Both the position numbers and the translations under genes were made by a program. The notes below the pieces were generated by a model. It was not told the origin of the DNA. It saw nothing but the letters and a program-made list of their open reading frames with translations, and ran no database searches. Below are positions 45,981 through 54,387 of a DNA stretch of 64,000 nucleotides, piece after piece (position 1 is the stretch's first letter; the number at the start of each line of letters is the position of its first letter). The DNA lies in NCBI GenBank assembly GCA_963762885.1, contig CAVXNH010000089.1:1-64000 (forward strand). Direction: 5' to 3'. This DNA is from JASHVB01 sp963762885 (lineage in GTDB: Bacteria > Pseudomonadota > Alphaproteobacteria > Acetobacterales > Acetobacteraceae).

Positions 45981-46984
45981 GCGGCGAGTTCCTTGCTCCA
46001 GGCCAGGCGTATGTCGGCCAGTCGATCCGGCGGGTCGGTCAGCAATGCGCGCGCGGTGCGGCGCACGCGGTCCTTGTCCGCCTCGGCGGTGATGTACTCG
46101 ACCGGCGACTTGCCATCCACCCGGGCGAGGAACAAGCCCGGCAGCAGCCGCGCGGCCCGGGCTTCCAGTTCGGCGGGCGGTTCCCAGTCCACTTTGGCAA
46201 CGTAGCTGCGTGCGAGCACATCGAAGCAGGTGAGGAAGCCGGACGTAGCGGCCGGCGTCCACACACATTTCAGCAACAGGTGGTTGAGGCAGAACGCGAG
46301 GTCGAAGGCGGGATCGCCCCACCAGGCGCACTCCGCGTCGAGGAACACCGGCCCGTACGGCCCGGCGAGGATGTTCTTCGGGCTGACGTCGCCGTGGACG
46401 AGGGCGCGCTTGTTGCTTTGGGTGGTGGCTACGAGGGCTTCGAGGCGTGGTGCCAGGTCGGGATGCGCCCGGGCGGTGGCGAGAAGATACGGTTCGAGGC
46501 GGATGTCGAAGAAGATTTGGTCGGTGGGGAACTCCGCCGCGGTGGCGGAATCGGCTGCGGTGGCCGCGTGGATGCGGGCGAGTGTGGTGGCGACATGCGC
46601 GGCGAATACGGGATCCGCACGGCCGTCGCGCAGTTGGGTTTTCCACAGCGGGTGGTCGGCGGGGGCGAGAAATTCCATCGCCAGCGCACCGCCGATGGTG
46701 TCCTGGCCGAGGAGCGCAGGTGCGGCGTCGGGAACGGCGGTGTTAGCGCGCTGCATCCAGGCAGCTTCGTAGCGATTGCGTTCCACGGGGGCGTGCCAGT
46801 CGGCAGAGACCCGGAGCTTCGCAAGCGCGCGCTTGATGCAGATCGGGCCGGTTGGGAGATCGATGCGCCAGATGTCGGACGAGACGCCGCCGGTGAGACG
46901 CTCGCCGGGTGCATCGGCTGCGCCGAGCAGATGCATGCGGCGGAGGGAGTCGAGGATGTCCGGCGGTGGGAGGTCGGGCGGCAT
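45977..46984 (-). CDS. Aminoglycoside-phosphotransferase-fold kinase
   Basis: A 335-residue APH/choline-kinase-fold enzyme. LTGGVSSDIWRIDLPTGPIC (P-loop region), Lys in ICIKRALAKL, the Brenner motif ALVHGDVSPKNILAG (catalytic Asp, Asn) and the metal Asp in PVFLDAECAWWGDPAFDLAF. It phosphorylates a small hydroxyl compound. Start ATG 46984 (MPPDLPPPDILDSL); the open frame further upstream is repeat sequence. First gene of the operon with the enolase-like protein, dehydrogenase and DUF1537 kinase; each junction overlaps or is close, so a common pathway is likely. Confidence 0.88.
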   Translation of the reverse strand: MPPDLPPPDILDSLRRMHLLGAADAPGERLTGGVSSDIWRIDLPTGPICIKRALAKLRVSADWHAPVERNRYEAAWMQRANTAVPDAAPALLGQDTIGGALAMEFLAPADHPLWKTQLRDGRADPVFAAHVATTLARIHAATAADSATAAEFPTDQIFFDIRLEPYLLATARAHPDLAPRLEALVATTQSNKRALVHGDVSPKNILAGPYGPVFLDAECAWWGDPAFDLAFCLNHLLLKCVWTPAATSGFLTCFDVLARSYVAKVDWEPPAELEARAARLLPGLFLARVDGKSPVEYITAEADKDRVRRTARALLTDPPDRLADIRLAWSKELAA

Positions 46985-47036
46985 GGGGAGGAAGATGCGA
47001 GGGGTGTGGCGGAGCAGGCAAGGGATGGTGTTCCCC

Positions 47037-47167
47037 TCGTCATGGCCGGCCTTGTGCCGGGTATCCACGCCTTTGCTGTGCGAACGAAGACAAGGCATGG
47101 ATGGCCGGCACAAGGCCGGCCATGACGGTGGACGGTTGGCCGTTACGGCGGACGGTTGGCCGTTATG
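47037..47167. repeat. Hairpin repeat and short tandem repeats
   Basis: The arms gtcatggccggccttgtgcc (from 47039) and the region ending ggccggccatgacg (47128) form a hairpin of the gccggcc family. They are followed by two copies of ggacggttggccgtta spaced 20 bases apart (about 47131 and 47151). It separates the kinase operon from the upstream glycosyltransferase operon. Confidence 0.65.
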
Positions 47168-47216
47168 ACGGCGCACGGCCGTCCATGACGGTGGAGGCGT
47201 CGGCACTATCGTGTCG

Positions 47217-47966
47217 TCAGTTCCGGATGTCGATCCACTCGTCCGTGAAGGGGCGGTGCATGAATGTCGCCCAGACGAAGTTCATCGAATACCGCAGGCC
47301 GATCCGCAGCAGGCCTTCCTCGAGCAAGCGTCGCCCCGAAGAGAGTGCCGGCAACCGGAAGGTGAACTTTACGGCGCCGATGGCATTCAGCCGGCGCGCG
47401 AGGTCGGTGTCTTCGCCGTAGAAGGTGAACAGCGGATTATAGCCGCCGATCTGTTCCAGCGCTGCGCGGCTCACCACGAAGTTGCCGCCTTGCAGCATCG
47501 AGCCGGCACGCAATACGAAGCGGTTCAGGAAATAGAACCCGTAGCCCATGACGTAGAACGCACGCACCGCGAAGCGCGTGCTGCGGGGAACGTCATAGTA
47601 AATGTACGGACCGCTCAGTGCGACCAGATCGGGATGGCGGCGGAATTCCGCCAGCACGCGGTTCAACCAGCCCTCGGTGACGATCGTATCGGCATCCACA
47701 TTCGCGATCAGCCTGCCGGTGGCGCGGTGGAAGCCGGCGCGGCGGGCTTGCACCAGCCCCTTCTCCGGTTCGTTGACGACGATCACCTCGGGGAACGAGG
47801 CGGCCAGTTCGCCGGTGCCGTCGGTGCTCGCGTTGTTGACGACGATGAGTTCAGCGGCACAGCCGGAGCGTTTTATCTCGGCGATGATGGCGGTGAGCGT
47901 CTGGGCCAGGTTCTTCTCTTCATTATAGGCCGGGACGACAAAACTGATTGTGACAGGTTCATTCAC
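47217..47966 (-). CDS. Glycosyltransferase family 2
   Basis: A 249-residue GT-A fold transferase: ITISFVVPAYNEEKNLAQTL-type start (VTISFVVPAYNEEKN), NNASTDGTGELAASF, LIANVDADTIVTEGW (DxD metal site) and FTFYGEDTDLARRL (catalytic acidic residue). It uses a nucleotide sugar in cell-surface or lipid glycosylation. Start GTG at 47966 overlaps the GT4 stop (GTGA). A central hydrophobic segment (FYVMGYGFYFLNRFVL) may touch the membrane. Third gene of the DedA-GT4-GT2 operon. Confidence 0.9.
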   Translation of the reverse strand: MNEPVTISFVVPAYNEEKNLAQTLTAIIAEIKRSGCAAELIVVNNASTDGTGELAASFPEVIVVNEPEKGLVQARRAGFHRATGRLIANVDADTIVTEGWLNRVLAEFRRHPDLVALSGPYIYYDVPRSTRFAVRAFYVMGYGFYFLNRFVLRAGSMLQGGNFVVSRAALEQIGGYNPLFTFYGEDTDLARRLNAIGAVKFTFRLPALSSGRRLLEEGLLRIGLRYSMNFVWATFMHRPFTDEWIDIRN

Positions 47967-49147
47967 GCGGTTGAACTCCCATGGAGCACCGACCTGTACA
48001 GCGTTTCCCACGCATCGGTGATGGTTTCGACGCAATAGCGCTCGACGGATTGCCTGCCCGCCGCACCCATTTGCCGGCGCCGCTGCGGCGATGCGAGCAG
48101 ATTGGCCAGTGTTTGCGTCAATTGTGTTACGTCGTACGGATCTACCAACTCGCCGTTCGCCTGGGTGACGAACTCCGGCAAGGCCCGGGTGTTGGCGGCG
48201 ACCACGGGTACGCCGGACGCCATCGCTTGCAGCAATACCATGCTTTGAGTCTCGCTTGTACTCATGATAGCAAAAGTGTCACTGGCCCGTAACAATCTCG
48301 CGAGTTCATCCTGCGTCAATGTACCAAAGAACCTGATGTAAGTGTCGATTCGCAACTCTTTTACCAGTGCCCGCAGTTCCGGTTCGTGCGAGCCGTGTCC
48401 AGCGATAGCAAGCTCGGCAGCGACGCCCTGTTCGTGCAGCGCGGCAACGGCGCGGAGGAGTATTTCGATGTTTTTCTCCGGTCCGAGCCGGCCGGCATAG
48501 GTGATCGTCGGGCGGGTGAGGCCGAAATGCGCGCGCAGTGCGTCCCTTTCGTCGTCGCGCGCGGGCGTGAACAGGTCGGTGTCGATCGGATTGGAAACCA
48601 CGTCGAGCGGCCGGCGCAGCCGGGCAGTTCCGAGTTCGGCGAATACCGAACGCGACGGCGCTGTCACATAGTCGCAACGGTTATAGAACCAGGTGACGTA
48701 GGCGGCGGCGTTGGCGACGCTCAACGGGATATGCGGGCCGAAGCCGGCGACCGTCCAATGGTTGGTGCCGATCATGGGTATCCTCAGGCATGTCGCGTTC
48801 AGCAGCGCTTCGAGGCCGATGCCGAAGAAGGAATGGGCGTGGATCACGTCGGGTTTTGCGCGAACTGCCATTGCCGCCCAGGCGATCGGCGAGAGCACTG
48901 CGGCGCGCGATTGGTTGGTTGAGCTGGGAAACGGGAGGGATGCGCGGCGGCGGACCCGCACATTGGGTCCCAGGTCGCGTTCACCGGCCGTTGCGCCAAT
49001 GCGGCGATAGTCGCGCCTGCCGTAACGCGGGGCATATATGTCAATCTGGTGTCCGCGTCGCCCGAGGGCGCGGCTGATGGTTGCTACGGAGTCCTGGATG
49101 CCGCCCAGTTCGGGAAAGAAGTGATCGGTGAACATGGCAATTCTCAC
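47963..49147 (-). CDS. Glycosyltransferase family 4
   Basis: A 394-residue GT-B fold transferase: RIAMFTDHFFPELGGIQDSV (acceptor-domain glycine-rich start), KPDVIHAHSFFGIGLEALL, YAGRLGPEKNIEILLRAVAA (about 210) and FAIMSTSETQSMVLLQAMAS with the E-x7-E type donor site. The layout matches mannosyl/glucosyl-transferases of lipid or exopolysaccharide synthesis. GTG start at 49147 overlaps the DedA stop; the longer open frame is DedA antisense-free overlap without similarity. Confidence 0.92.
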   Translation of the reverse strand: MRIAMFTDHFFPELGGIQDSVATISRALGRRGHQIDIYAPRYGRRDYRRIGATAGERDLGPNVRVRRRASLPFPSSTNQSRAAVLSPIAWAAMAVRAKPDVIHAHSFFGIGLEALLNATCLRIPMIGTNHWTVAGFGPHIPLSVANAAAYVTWFYNRCDYVTAPSRSVFAELGTARLRRPLDVVSNPIDTDLFTPARDDERDALRAHFGLTRPTITYAGRLGPEKNIEILLRAVAALHEQGVAAELAIAGHGSHEPELRALVKELRIDTYIRFFGTLTQDELARLLRASDTFAIMSTSETQSMVLLQAMASGVPVVAANTRALPEFVTQANGELVDPYDVTQLTQTLANLLASPQRRRQMGAAGRQSVERYCVETITDAWETLYRSVLHGSSTA

Positions 49148-49719
49148 CGATCCACGCCTCCTTGCCGCATGGCATCGGCTTTTTGCAGGATCACCGCGAT
49201 GCCTGCCACGCCCAGACCGCATAGCGCCATCGTTCCCAATGCGTAGTGGCGTTCAAGCAACGGAAAACAATCTGTGGCGAAGTATCCGACACTGAACAGG
49301 ACTGCGCTTTTGGGTATCGTCGCGAGCAGGTTAAGGACGATGAAGCGGGGTAGAGGAAGGTGCAGCATGCCGCTGCCGATCAGCACGAACCATCCGATGG
49401 AATGGGTCCATTTTCCGATGAACAGCATCTTGGCGGCGTTCTGCCGCAGGCCATCCTGCACTTCGCGTGGCACGGTGCGGCGCACGCCAAGTCGTCTTAC
49501 GAGACCCGCGAGCGGCGTGCGGCCGGTGCGTCCGAGCCAATAAAATAACACATCGCCGATCACGTCGCCGGCGACCAAAAGGCACAGCGCCCAATACCAG
49601 TGGAAGTATCCCTGCCCCGACAGGAAGCCGGTGACGATGGAGACGACAGGTCCCTCGATCACCGATAGCGGCAGGATCAAGACGCTGCCGTAGGCGATCA
49701 GGACACCGTCCGATGTCAC
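49144..49719 (-). CDS. DedA family membrane protein
   Basis: A 191-residue inner-membrane protein of the DedA/SNARE-associated family, proposed phospholipid-flippase-like proteins. Landmarks: VIEGPVVSIVTGFLSGQGY (re-entrant loop with Glu), GDVIGDVLFYWLGRTG (conserved D-x3-D), KWTHSIGWFVLIGSGMLHL and about four to five hydrophobic segments. First gene of an operon with GT4 and GT2, which suggests a link to membrane-lipid-carried glycans. It begins shortly after the DUF6134 gene end. Confidence 0.88.
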   Translation of the reverse strand: MTSDGVLIAYGSVLILPLSVIEGPVVSIVTGFLSGQGYFHWYWALCLLVAGDVIGDVLFYWLGRTGRTPLAGLVRRLGVRRTVPREVQDGLRQNAAKMLFIGKWTHSIGWFVLIGSGMLHLPLPRFIVLNLLATIPKSAVLFSVGYFATDCFPLLERHYALGTMALCGLGVAGIAVILQKADAMRQGGVDR

Positions 49720-49726
49720 GGACTAT

Positions 49727-50374
49727 TCACAATCGCTCATAGCGGACTTCGGATCCATCCGAGATATTGATGGCGAGGCTGGCCCAGGTATTGGTGTGGT
49801 CATACCACACGTCGACGGCGAATGGGCCGCTGATATTGTAATGCTCGGCCGGGATGGTGCTGCCGGAGGCCAGCGGGATGGCCTCGGTTGCACGATCCGC
49901 CACCTTCGGGCGCAGCAGTTCGCCATTCTCCAGGCTGATCATCGGCACGGTTAGCATGCGCTTGTTCCAGTAGCTGACGCTGATGGCCTGCGGCGGCGCG
50001 ATGTAGCGCGCGGCCTGGCTACCCTGCACCACCAGGCCTTCATCGGTGCGCCGGGCATTGACCCAGCCCTGCTCTCCATTCTTGTTGGTCTGGCCGGCGA
50101 GCCCGACGAGCGTGTCGCCTTGCCAGATTTCCGTGCCGCGGTGGGTATAGTGGGCGACCGGAATGGTCAGCAGGGTAAGCCGCGCATCCACGGCGATGTG
50201 CACGGTCAGCGTATCGCCCTGGCGTTCGAAGGTCACGGTGTGGCGGCCGATCTCGCTACCGTGGCGAATGAGGCGATAGGCCAGCGTGTTGTCCGGCGGG
50301 ACCGGCAATGCGGCCGCTGCCTTACGCGCAGCGATCGCTGCCCCCGTCAGCAGAAGGGTACGCCGGCCGATCAC
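49727..50374 (-). CDS. DUF6134 family secreted protein
   Basis: A 215-residue protein with an N-terminal twin-Arg/hydrophobic leader (RRTLLLTGAAIAARKAAAAL) and a beta-rich body: LAYRLIRHGSEIGRHTVTFE, then YTHRGTEIWQGDTLVGLAGQ, QAARYIAPPQAISVSYWNK and a C-terminal VDVWYDHTNTWASLAI. This matches the DUF6134 (DUF3108-like) periplasmic family of unknown role. GTG start at 50374 has GGAGA upstream. Probably in the same transcript direction as DedA. Confidence 0.75.
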   Translation of the reverse strand: MIGRRTLLLTGAAIAARKAAAALPVPPDNTLAYRLIRHGSEIGRHTVTFERQGDTLTVHIAVDARLTLLTIPVAHYTHRGTEIWQGDTLVGLAGQTNKNGEQGWVNARRTDEGLVVQGSQAARYIAPPQAISVSYWNKRMLTVPMISLENGELLRPKVADRATEAIPLASGSTIPAEHYNISGPFAVDVWYDHTNTWASLAINISDGSEVRYERL

Positions 50375-50524
50375 GCGTTTCTCCGTAACATCACAATTCG
50401 TTCGCGCTCCTTGGCCCCGACGTGCGGCCACTAACGCAGATGGGCGAAAGCTTCAAGCATCGGTGGTGCGATTTGCGGTGACTGGGGCGGTGGGTGCGCG
50501 GATTCGCTGCGTGGTTATCCGGGC

Positions 50525-51763
50525 CTACACCCCAACCGTCGAACGCCATTGCCGCCAAAAGCCGCGGATCGCAGCCTCGGTCGCGCGGGTGTCCTGGCCC
50601 TCGGTCTCCGCGCCGCCCATCTCCACGATCGATGTGCGCTGCGAGGCCGTGGCCGCGCCGCGCTCGACGAAGCCGCCGATGCAGCCGTCCTCCATCGACA
50701 CGAACCCTGCCGGGCCGGCCAAATTCAGTTGGCGCAGGCGGCGCGTTCGCATCTCCGGCGAGTCGTCGGCGTAGCCCAGGTAGATCCAGTGCAGGTCGCA
50801 CTGTCCCACCCCGCGCGGGACGAAATGCCGGACCGCCATGATGTTCTGGGTCCGCTGCATCACGAAGTTCGGGAACACCGACATGATCTGCTGGCGCACC
50901 CGGTCGCCATGCTCTTCCACGATGTCGAGCAAGCCGGGGTCCTTCAGCCGGAACGCCTCGTCCACCGAGCGCATCCCCGCGTACGCGTCATCCACCGCGC
51001 TCTCCGGCGCCAGCGTGGTGGAAACATGCGATCCGCCGGTCGCGTTGATCTCGACGCCGCCGCCCTGGCTCAGCCGGTTGATCTTGAAGGTGGCGAAAAA
51101 CAGGTGGAGCAAGCTGGCGTGGTAGGTGTCGCGGACGTTCTCGGCGTAGAGCTTCCAGTTGTTGGGCAGTACCTCGGTAAAGCGGCCGATGATCTCCAGC
51201 TTGCGGCTGGTGGCGACACGCAGGCGGGCGGCGACTTCCGGGCCGATAAAGGTCTCGAAGTCCGGGGTGTCAGGGCTGAAGGTGCCGAACACCAAGCCGC
51301 GCCAGGTGGTGACGCGCAGCTTCCTGGGCCCGTGATCGGTCAGGCAGAAGCTGTCCGGCATCCCGCCCTTGCCATTGACGCCGCGCTGGAAGGCGACCGA
51401 CTGAAGGGTGCCGTGCAGGTCGTAGCGCCAGGCGTGATACGCGCAGGTGAAGTCCTTGGCGTTGCCGCCATCGTCGAAGCAGATCAAGGCGCCGCGGTGG
51501 ACGCAGCGGTTTTCGAACGCGCCGATCACCCCGTCGGCGTCACGAGCGACCACCACCGGCATCTGGCCGACGATGGTGGCACGCCAGTCGCCCGGATTGG
51601 GGATCTCCACCTCCAGGCAGAGGTAGTTCCACACCGGTCCTTCGAACAGCGCCTCTTGCTCTGCCCTCAGCAAGTCAGGGTCCTGGTAGACCCAGAACGG
51701 GACACGGGTCAGGCCGGCCGGCCAGGCGGGCCGCGTCGTTTGCAGCGCAAGAGCGTCGGGCAT
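50525..51763 (-). CDS. Rieske-type aromatic ring-hydroxylating oxygenase, alpha subunit
   Basis: A 412-residue non-haem iron oxygenase. Rieske [2Fe-2S] ligands CVHRG and CAYHAWRYD (CxH-x17-CxxH, about 85-110). Mononuclear iron site in YAENVRDTYHASLLHLFF (Asp-x2-His-x4-His). The sequence is closest in style to anthranilate/benzoate-dioxygenase large subunits. ATG at 51763 has GGAGGG upstream. No beta subunit or reductase gene is adjacent, so it either works as an alpha-only oxygenase or borrows partners from elsewhere. Divergent from minC. Confidence 0.9.
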   Translation of the reverse strand: MPDALALQTTRPAWPAGLTRVPFWVYQDPDLLRAEQEALFEGPVWNYLCLEVEIPNPGDWRATIVGQMPVVVARDADGVIGAFENRCVHRGALICFDDGGNAKDFTCAYHAWRYDLHGTLQSVAFQRGVNGKGGMPDSFCLTDHGPRKLRVTTWRGLVFGTFSPDTPDFETFIGPEVAARLRVATSRKLEIIGRFTEVLPNNWKLYAENVRDTYHASLLHLFFATFKINRLSQGGGVEINATGGSHVSTTLAPESAVDDAYAGMRSVDEAFRLKDPGLLDIVEEHGDRVRQQIMSVFPNFVMQRTQNIMAVRHFVPRGVGQCDLHWIYLGYADDSPEMRTRRLRQLNLAGPAGFVSMEDGCIGGFVERGAATASQRTSIVEMGGAETEGQDTRATEAAIRGFWRQWRSTVGV

Positions 51764-51986
51764 CGGACCCTCCGGGGGTAGGCGCCGAGAGTAACACCTC
51801 TGCTCCGCTTGCGGGAGGGCGGGGCGGTGTGTCCGACCCCTCCCTCGATGGCACGAGCGGGAGACGCGCCCGCCCCCGAGGCGCTGCATAGTTGCGCGGG
51901 ATCGGTCGGCTTCCCGCCCGGATTCACAATCCGTTGCGGTCCGAGGGAACAATATCCACAGCATTTTGTGGTTGAGGGCCCGATTC

Positions 51987-52733
51987 GTGTTGACCCCAGC
52001 CACGTCCCCAGATACGCCCGAACTCGTGACAACAGTCGAGTTCCCCTCGTTCGTCCGCCTGCGTGGCAGGTCCTTCATGGCGCTGGTGCTGGCGCCGGAA
52101 ACGCCGCTGCCTACCTGGCTGACCGCGCTAGATGCGCAAATTGAACGCTCACCTTCATTCTTCGACAACCGTCCGGTGGTGCTGGACCTCGCCGGACTGC
52201 CGCGGGAACAGCCGGACATCGAGGGGCTGATGGGGCAGCTTGAGACCCGCGGCATCCGGGTCATCGGCACCGAGGGCGCGCATCCGTCGTGGAAGGGCGT
52301 GGAAACCTGGGGGCGCCCGCTGCCCAGCGGCGGCCGCGCGACCCGCGAGGTGACGCCGCCCGACGAGAGTGTGCGCCCAGCAGCGCCGGAACTCGCGGCT
52401 GAACCGTCCGGGTTGCTGGTGGACCACCCGATCCGCTCCGGCCAGTCGGTGGTGTTCGAAAGGGGCGACGTGACTGTCGTCGGTTCCGTCGCCTCGGGCG
52501 CGGAGGTCGTCGCCGGCGGGTCGGTGCACATTTACGGTGCGTTGCGCGGGCGGGCGATCGCCGGGTTCGCCGGTAACCCGCGGGCGCGGATCTTTTGCCG
52601 CCGGCTCGACGCCGAGTTGCTGGCGATCGACGGCGTCTACCAAACCGCGGACGACATGGACACCAGCCTGCGCGGGCGCGCGGTGCAGGCCTGGCTCGAG
52701 GGCGAGACCATGCGCATTACTGCCCTGGACTGA
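51987..52733 (+). CDS. minC: Septum site-determining protein MinC
   Basis: An inhibitor of FtsZ ring assembly, recruited to the membrane by MinD. It has 248 residues: N-terminal FtsZ-inhibiting domain (FVRLRGRSFMALVLAPETPL), a Pro-rich linker, and a C-terminal beta-helix domain (about 135-245) with HIYGALRGRAIAGFAGN and IFCRRLDAELLAIDGVYQT. The GTG at 51987 is chosen because GAGGG lies eight bases upstream; a TTG at 51966 would add seven residues. First gene of minCDE. Confidence 0.93.
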   Translation: MLTPATSPDTPELVTTVEFPSFVRLRGRSFMALVLAPETPLPTWLTALDAQIERSPSFFDNRPVVLDLAGLPREQPDIEGLMGQLETRGIRVIGTEGAHPSWKGVETWGRPLPSGGRATREVTPPDESVRPAAPELAAEPSGLLVDHPIRSGQSVVFERGDVTVVGSVASGAEVVAGGSVHIYGALRGRAIAGFAGNPRARIFCRRLDAELLAIDGVYQTADDMDTSLRGRAVQAWLEGETMRITALD

Positions 52734-52750
52734 ACGAAAAGGGGAAACGA

Positions 52751-53566
52751 ATGGCCAAGGTCGTGGTCGTGACTTCAGGTAAAGGTGGCGTCGGCAAGAC
52801 GACCTCCACGGCAGCCCTCGGCGCTGCCCTTGCGCAAAGCGGCGCTAACGTCGTGGTGGTCGATTTCGACGTCGGGCTGCGCAATCTCGATCTGGTGATG
52901 GGGGCCGAGCGCCGGGTGGTGTTCGACCTGATCAACGTGGTGCAGGGCGATGCGAAGCTGCCGCAGGCGCTGATCCGCGACAAGCGGATCGACACCCTAT
53001 CGCTGCTGCCCGCGTCACAAACGCGCGACAAGGATGCGCTGACGTCCGAGGGCGTGCAGAAAGTGATCGCCGACCTGCGCGAGAAATTCGACTGGGTGAT
53101 CTGCGACAGCCCGGCCGGCATCGAGAAGGGTGCCGTGATGGCGATGCGGCACGCCGATATCGCAGTCGTGGTGACCAACCCCGAGGTCTCGTCGGTGCGC
53201 GATTCGGATCGCATCATCGGGTTGTTGGATTCAAAGACCGAGCAAGCGGAGAACGGCGGACGGATCGAGAAGCACCTGCTGCTGACACGTTACGATCCGG
53301 CCCGGGCCGCGCGCGGCGAGATGCTGAAAGTTGAAGACGTACTGGAGATTCTTTCCATTCCCCTGCTCGGCATCATTCCGGAAAGCGAGGAAGTGCTGCG
53401 GGCGTCCAACCTGGGCTCGCCGGTCACTTTGCTGAACCCGCTGAGTGCGCCGGCACGGGCCTATATCGATGCCGCGAAGCGGCTGCGGGGCGAGCAATTG
53501 GAGGTGGTAGTACCGCTGGAGCGGAAGGGGCTTATCGGCCGGCTGTTCGGGAGGAAGGTGGCATGA
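52751..53566 (+). CDS. minD: Septum site-determining protein MinD
   Basis: A membrane-cycling ATPase that positions MinC. It has 271 residues: deviant Walker A VVVTSGKGGVGKTTSTAALG, FDVGLRNLDLVMGAERRVVF, Walker B-like VICDSPAGIEKGAVMA and the C-terminal amphipathic membrane-targeting helix ERKGLIGRLFGRK. Start ATG 52751 follows AGGGGAAA. It overlaps minE by four bases. Confidence 0.97.
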   Translation: MAKVVVVTSGKGGVGKTTSTAALGAALAQSGANVVVVDFDVGLRNLDLVMGAERRVVFDLINVVQGDAKLPQALIRDKRIDTLSLLPASQTRDKDALTSEGVQKVIADLREKFDWVICDSPAGIEKGAVMAMRHADIAVVVTNPEVSSVRDSDRIIGLLDSKTEQAENGGRIEKHLLLTRYDPARAARGEMLKVEDVLEILSIPLLGIIPESEEVLRASNLGSPVTLLNPLSAPARAYIDAAKRLRGEQLEVVVPLERKGLIGRLFGRKVA

Positions 53567-53835
53567 ACCTGATTACCCTCTTCCGCCGCCGCAGTTCCGC
53601 GCCGGTGGCGCGCGAACGGCTACAGGTATTGCTGGCACATGAACGCGCGCTGACCGGGCGGTCGGATCTGCTGGCGACCTTGCAGGATGAGATCCTTGCG
53701 GTCATTGCCAAGCACTTTACCGTTGATCGCGACAAGGTGCAGATCAAGCTGGATCGTGGCGAGACGGTTTCCACGCTGGAGATCGACGTCGAGGTGCCGA
53801 GCGTTGCCAAGTTGAAGCTCGCGGCGGGGGCGTAG
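53563..53835 (+). CDS. minE: Cell division topological specificity factor MinE
   Basis: A 90-residue MinD-ATPase activator that drives Min oscillation. N-terminal membrane-contact helix (MNLITLFRRRSSAPVARERL), MinD-contact region RLQVLLAHERALTGRSDLL and the topological-specificity domain with LQDEILAVIAKHFTVDRDKV. Start ATG 53563 overlaps the minD stop (ATGA). Confidence 0.96.
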   Translation: MNLITLFRRRSSAPVARERLQVLLAHERALTGRSDLLATLQDEILAVIAKHFTVDRDKVQIKLDRGETVSTLEIDVEVPSVAKLKLAAGA

Positions 53836-54126
53836 CAGTCAAATCTGCCTCTGGCGCTATCGCTGCGGATCTTTTCACGATCCTGCGACTGTGCTGGAGG
53901 TGAAGTTCTCACCGCGTGGATGGGCTGTGCGCAGTGGTTCGCGCAACGCAATCCGCGGCTTAACGTTCCTGCTTAACACGCGATGAACGTACCAACGGCG
54001 GCGCGGGGTGCGCTTCCGGGTGGCTAACGACGCGCCTGATCGTTCCAACGTCTGGCACGCGGTTTGCTGTCGTCTTGCACCGCCAATGATGGGCGGTTTC
54101 GGTGCAAGATCGAGGAAGCATAGCGC

Positions 54127-54387
54127 ATGGCCACGCGGCGTCATCAAATCCGTGACATCCTTGCAGAGAACGGCCGCCTGGCGGTTCCGGTTGAATCGCT
54201 GGACGAGAATGCCGACTTGTTTGCTGCGGGCCTTGATTCGCTCGCGATCGTGAACGTGTTGATGCGTCTCGAGGAGCAATTCGATATCGAATTGCCGGAT
54301 GAAATGTTGCAACGAAAGTCGTTTTCCAGCATCGCCACGATAGATTCTGTCGTTGCGCGGCTGACCGGGCAGGTCGCGCACACATGA
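54127..54387 (+). CDS. Acyl carrier protein (dedicated carrier of the amino acid:ACP ligase system)
   Basis: An 86-residue carrier protein with the phosphopantetheine serine Ser38 in LFAAGLDSLAIVNVLMRL and acidic helix II/III (EEQFDIELPDEML). It differs from the fatty-acid AcpP at many positions. It overlaps the flavoprotein gene by four bases and is two genes upstream of an amino acid:carrier-protein ligase, so it should carry an aminoacyl thioester. The order carrier-dehydrogenase-ligase matches, as far as I recall, the Bradyrhizobium locus where such a ligase was described. The 291 bases before it contain the operon promoter region; no clear boxes were seen. Confidence 0.9.
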   Translation: MATRRHQIRDILAENGRLAVPVESLDENADLFAAGLDSLAIVNVLMRLEEQFDIELPDEMLQRKSFSSIATIDSVVARLTGQVAHT

